Source: Micromonospora chokoriensis (GTDB lineage: Bacteria; Actinomycetota; Actinomycetes; Mycobacteriales; Micromonosporaceae). From it: a stretch of DNA of 64,000 bases. The DNA is taken from NCBI RefSeq assembly GCF_000718555.1, contig NZ_JOAN01000007.1, forward strand, positions 62,001 to 126,000, read 5' to 3'. The position numbers were made by a program, and so were the translations under genes. Positions 63,140-64,000 of this stretch are shown here, piece after piece. Every line of letters begins with the position of its first letter. The first letter of the stretch is position 1. A model generated the notes under the pieces. It was not told the origin of the DNA and did not search any database. It saw nothing but the letters and a program-made list of their open reading frames with translations.

Positions 63140-63604
63140 GTGGGCGACATTGGAGCGATCGCGGCCCTGATCGCGGCGTGCGCGTTCGCGGTGCTGGTGC
63201 TCATCCTGACGCTGCCCATCCTGCGGCTGCGGCACACGGTTGACGCCACCACCCGCATGATCAACGACCTGAACGAGCGGACCGCGCCGCTGCTCAGCGA
63301 CGTGAACGCCACGGTGAAGAACGTCAACACCGCGCTGGAGCAGGTGCAGACCTCGCTCGACGGTGTGAACCTCCAACTGGCGAAGGTCGACACCATGACC
63401 AGCCACGCGCAGAACGTCACCGCCAACATCGCCAACCTGGCCACCGTCGTCTCCGCCGCCGCCGCAAACCCGCTGGTCAAGGTGGCCGCATTCGGCTACA
63501 GCGTGCGCAAGGCCGCTGCCGGCCGCCGGCACGCCGAGACCGAGCGTGAGGTGCGCGACACCATCAAGCAGCAGCGCCGGGCCGCGCGGCGCGGCAACAG
63601 CTGA
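63140..63604 (+). CDS. DUF948 membrane-anchored protein
   Basis: A 154-residue protein with an N-terminal helix (GAIAALIAACAFAVLVLILT). A long coiled-coil region (MINDLNERTAPLLSDVNATV onward) resembles methyl-accepting-type or DUF948 proteins, and the tail is basic. GTG 63140 follows GAGGAGGACAGG. It stands two genes before alaS, a position conserved in actinobacteria. Confidence 0.85.
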   Translation: MGDIGAIAALIAACAFAVLVLILTLPILRLRHTVDATTRMINDLNERTAPLLSDVNATVKNVNTALEQVQTSLDGVNLQLAKVDTMTSHAQNVTANIANLATVVSAAAANPLVKVAAFGYSVRKAAAGRRHAETEREVRDTIKQQRRAARRGNS

Positions 63605-63633
63605 CCGGCCGGCGCATCAGGAGGTAGCGAGAC

Positions 63634-63939
63634 ATGAGGCGTTTGTTCTGGCTCGGTATCGGGGTGGCCGTCGGTGTGATCGTGGTCCGCAAGGCGACCC
63701 GGACCGCGCAGGCGTACACGCCGGCGGGTATCGCCAGCTCGCTAACGGAATCCGCTGGCGGGCTCGTCGAGTCGCTGCGTAGTTTCGTGGAGGACGTTCG
63801 GGTCGGGATGGCCGAGCGCGAGCAGGAGATCCATCAGGCCTTCGCCCAGGGCGAGGCGTTCGACGATCAGTTCGCCGAACTGCGGGAAGACCCGCGAATC
63901 GGCGATCGAGACATCTTTCCGGAGGAACACCAGCGATGA
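63634..63939 (+). CDS. Small membrane-anchored protein upstream of alaS
   Basis: A 101-residue protein with a short N-terminal hydrophobic segment (RLFWLGIGVAVGVIVVRKA) and an acidic helical remainder (LVESLRSFVEDVRVGMAERE). This class of protein regularly precedes alaS in actinobacteria and is annotated there only as a domain of unknown function. ATG 63634 follows AGGAGG. Its stop overlaps the alaS start (ATGA). Confidence 0.85.
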   Translation: MRRLFWLGIGVAVGVIVVRKATRTAQAYTPAGIASSLTESAGGLVESLRSFVEDVRVGMAEREQEIHQAFAQGEAFDDQFAELREDPRIGDRDIFPEEHQR

Positions 63940-64000
63940 AGACGGCGGAGATCAAGCGGCGGTACCTCGCGCACTTCGAGGCGAATGGCCACACCGTGGT
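63936..64000 (+). CDS. alaS: Alanyl-tRNA synthetase, N-terminal fragment (runs off window)
   Basis: Only the first 21-22 codons are present, reading MKTAEIKRRYLAHFEANGHT. This is the highly conserved start of AlaRS (M-T-x-x-I-R-x-x-F-L-x-F-F-x-x-x-G-H). ATG 63936 overlaps the upstream stop codon. Context with the two small proteins supports the call. Confidence 0.93.
   Translation, partial: MKTAEIKRRYLAHFEANGHTV

Noticed and set aside
1..64000. tRNA, rRNA, insertion sequences or prophage
   Set aside because: No cloverleaf with a GTTCGAnTC arm in context, no rRNA signature, no transposase or integrase and no phage structural genes were found by reading.

Overview
The window is very GC-rich, with GC-loaded third codon positions, frequent GTG starts, ATGA/GTGA gene overlaps and typical actinobacterial gene blocks (ruvCAB-yajC-secDF-apt-rel, hisS, aspS, rarA ... 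alaS). Gene order, the bifunctional Rel, the streptogrisin-type protease and several intergenic repeats fit a Micromonosporaceae chromosome, probably Micromonospora or a close relative. This is judged from reading, not from a database search. No tRNA, rRNA, CRISPR array, insertion sequence, prophage or biosynthetic cluster was recognised.

Layout. 0-15 kb (accessory): a DcuS/CitA-type sensor kinase cut by the left edge and divergent from a dicarboxylate carrier (dctA); an orphan SLATT/DUF4231 membrane protein; a small putative lipoprotein; a receptor Ser/Thr kinase with an extracellular ricin-type lectin; a FUSC exporter; a large bacterial Roco protein (LRR-Roc-COR); a class V aminotransferase; and an FAD oxidoreductase. 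15-20 kb: an acyl-CoA dehydrogenase divergent from a TetR gene followed by aldehyde and alcohol dehydrogenases; a shared 19-bp operator on both sides of tetR ties them into one regulon. 20-23 kb: a PadR/permease-prefix pair, a small conserved protein and an SPFH protein. 23-28 kb: a complete Liv-type ABC importer operon (livG-F-K-H-M). 28-34 kb: a cobalamin-domain-like protein without DNA-binding domain, a DHA2 drug exporter with its TetR gene, and a PucR/GAF regulator downstream of a hydroxybutyrate dehydrogenase.

34-48 kb is housekeeping: Holliday junction resolution (ruvCAB), protein export (yajC-secD-secF), purine salvage (apt), stringent response (rel), two secreted-type cyclophilins, a metallo-hydrolase and hisS. 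48-58 kb is mixed: an acyl-ACP desaturase with a 31-bp operator, a thioesterase/HxlR pair, a secreted S1 protease, aspS, an RmlD-like reductase, an ArsR-type regulator with a perfect 23-bp inverted repeat, an MFS transporter and a GNAT protein. 58-64 kb: rarA, a 1052-residue proline-rich membrane protein, a DUF948 protein, a small membrane-anchored protein and the first codons of alaS.

The best candidates for something undescribed are the Roco protein; a 60-bp tandem repeat at 55.7 kb that carries Shine-Dalgarno plus start codon and forms a 40-codon linker ORF between two genes; a family of intergenic GATC-ended palindromes (4.1, 33.9, 48.9 and 54.1 kb); and several clean operators that can be paired with neighbouring regulators.
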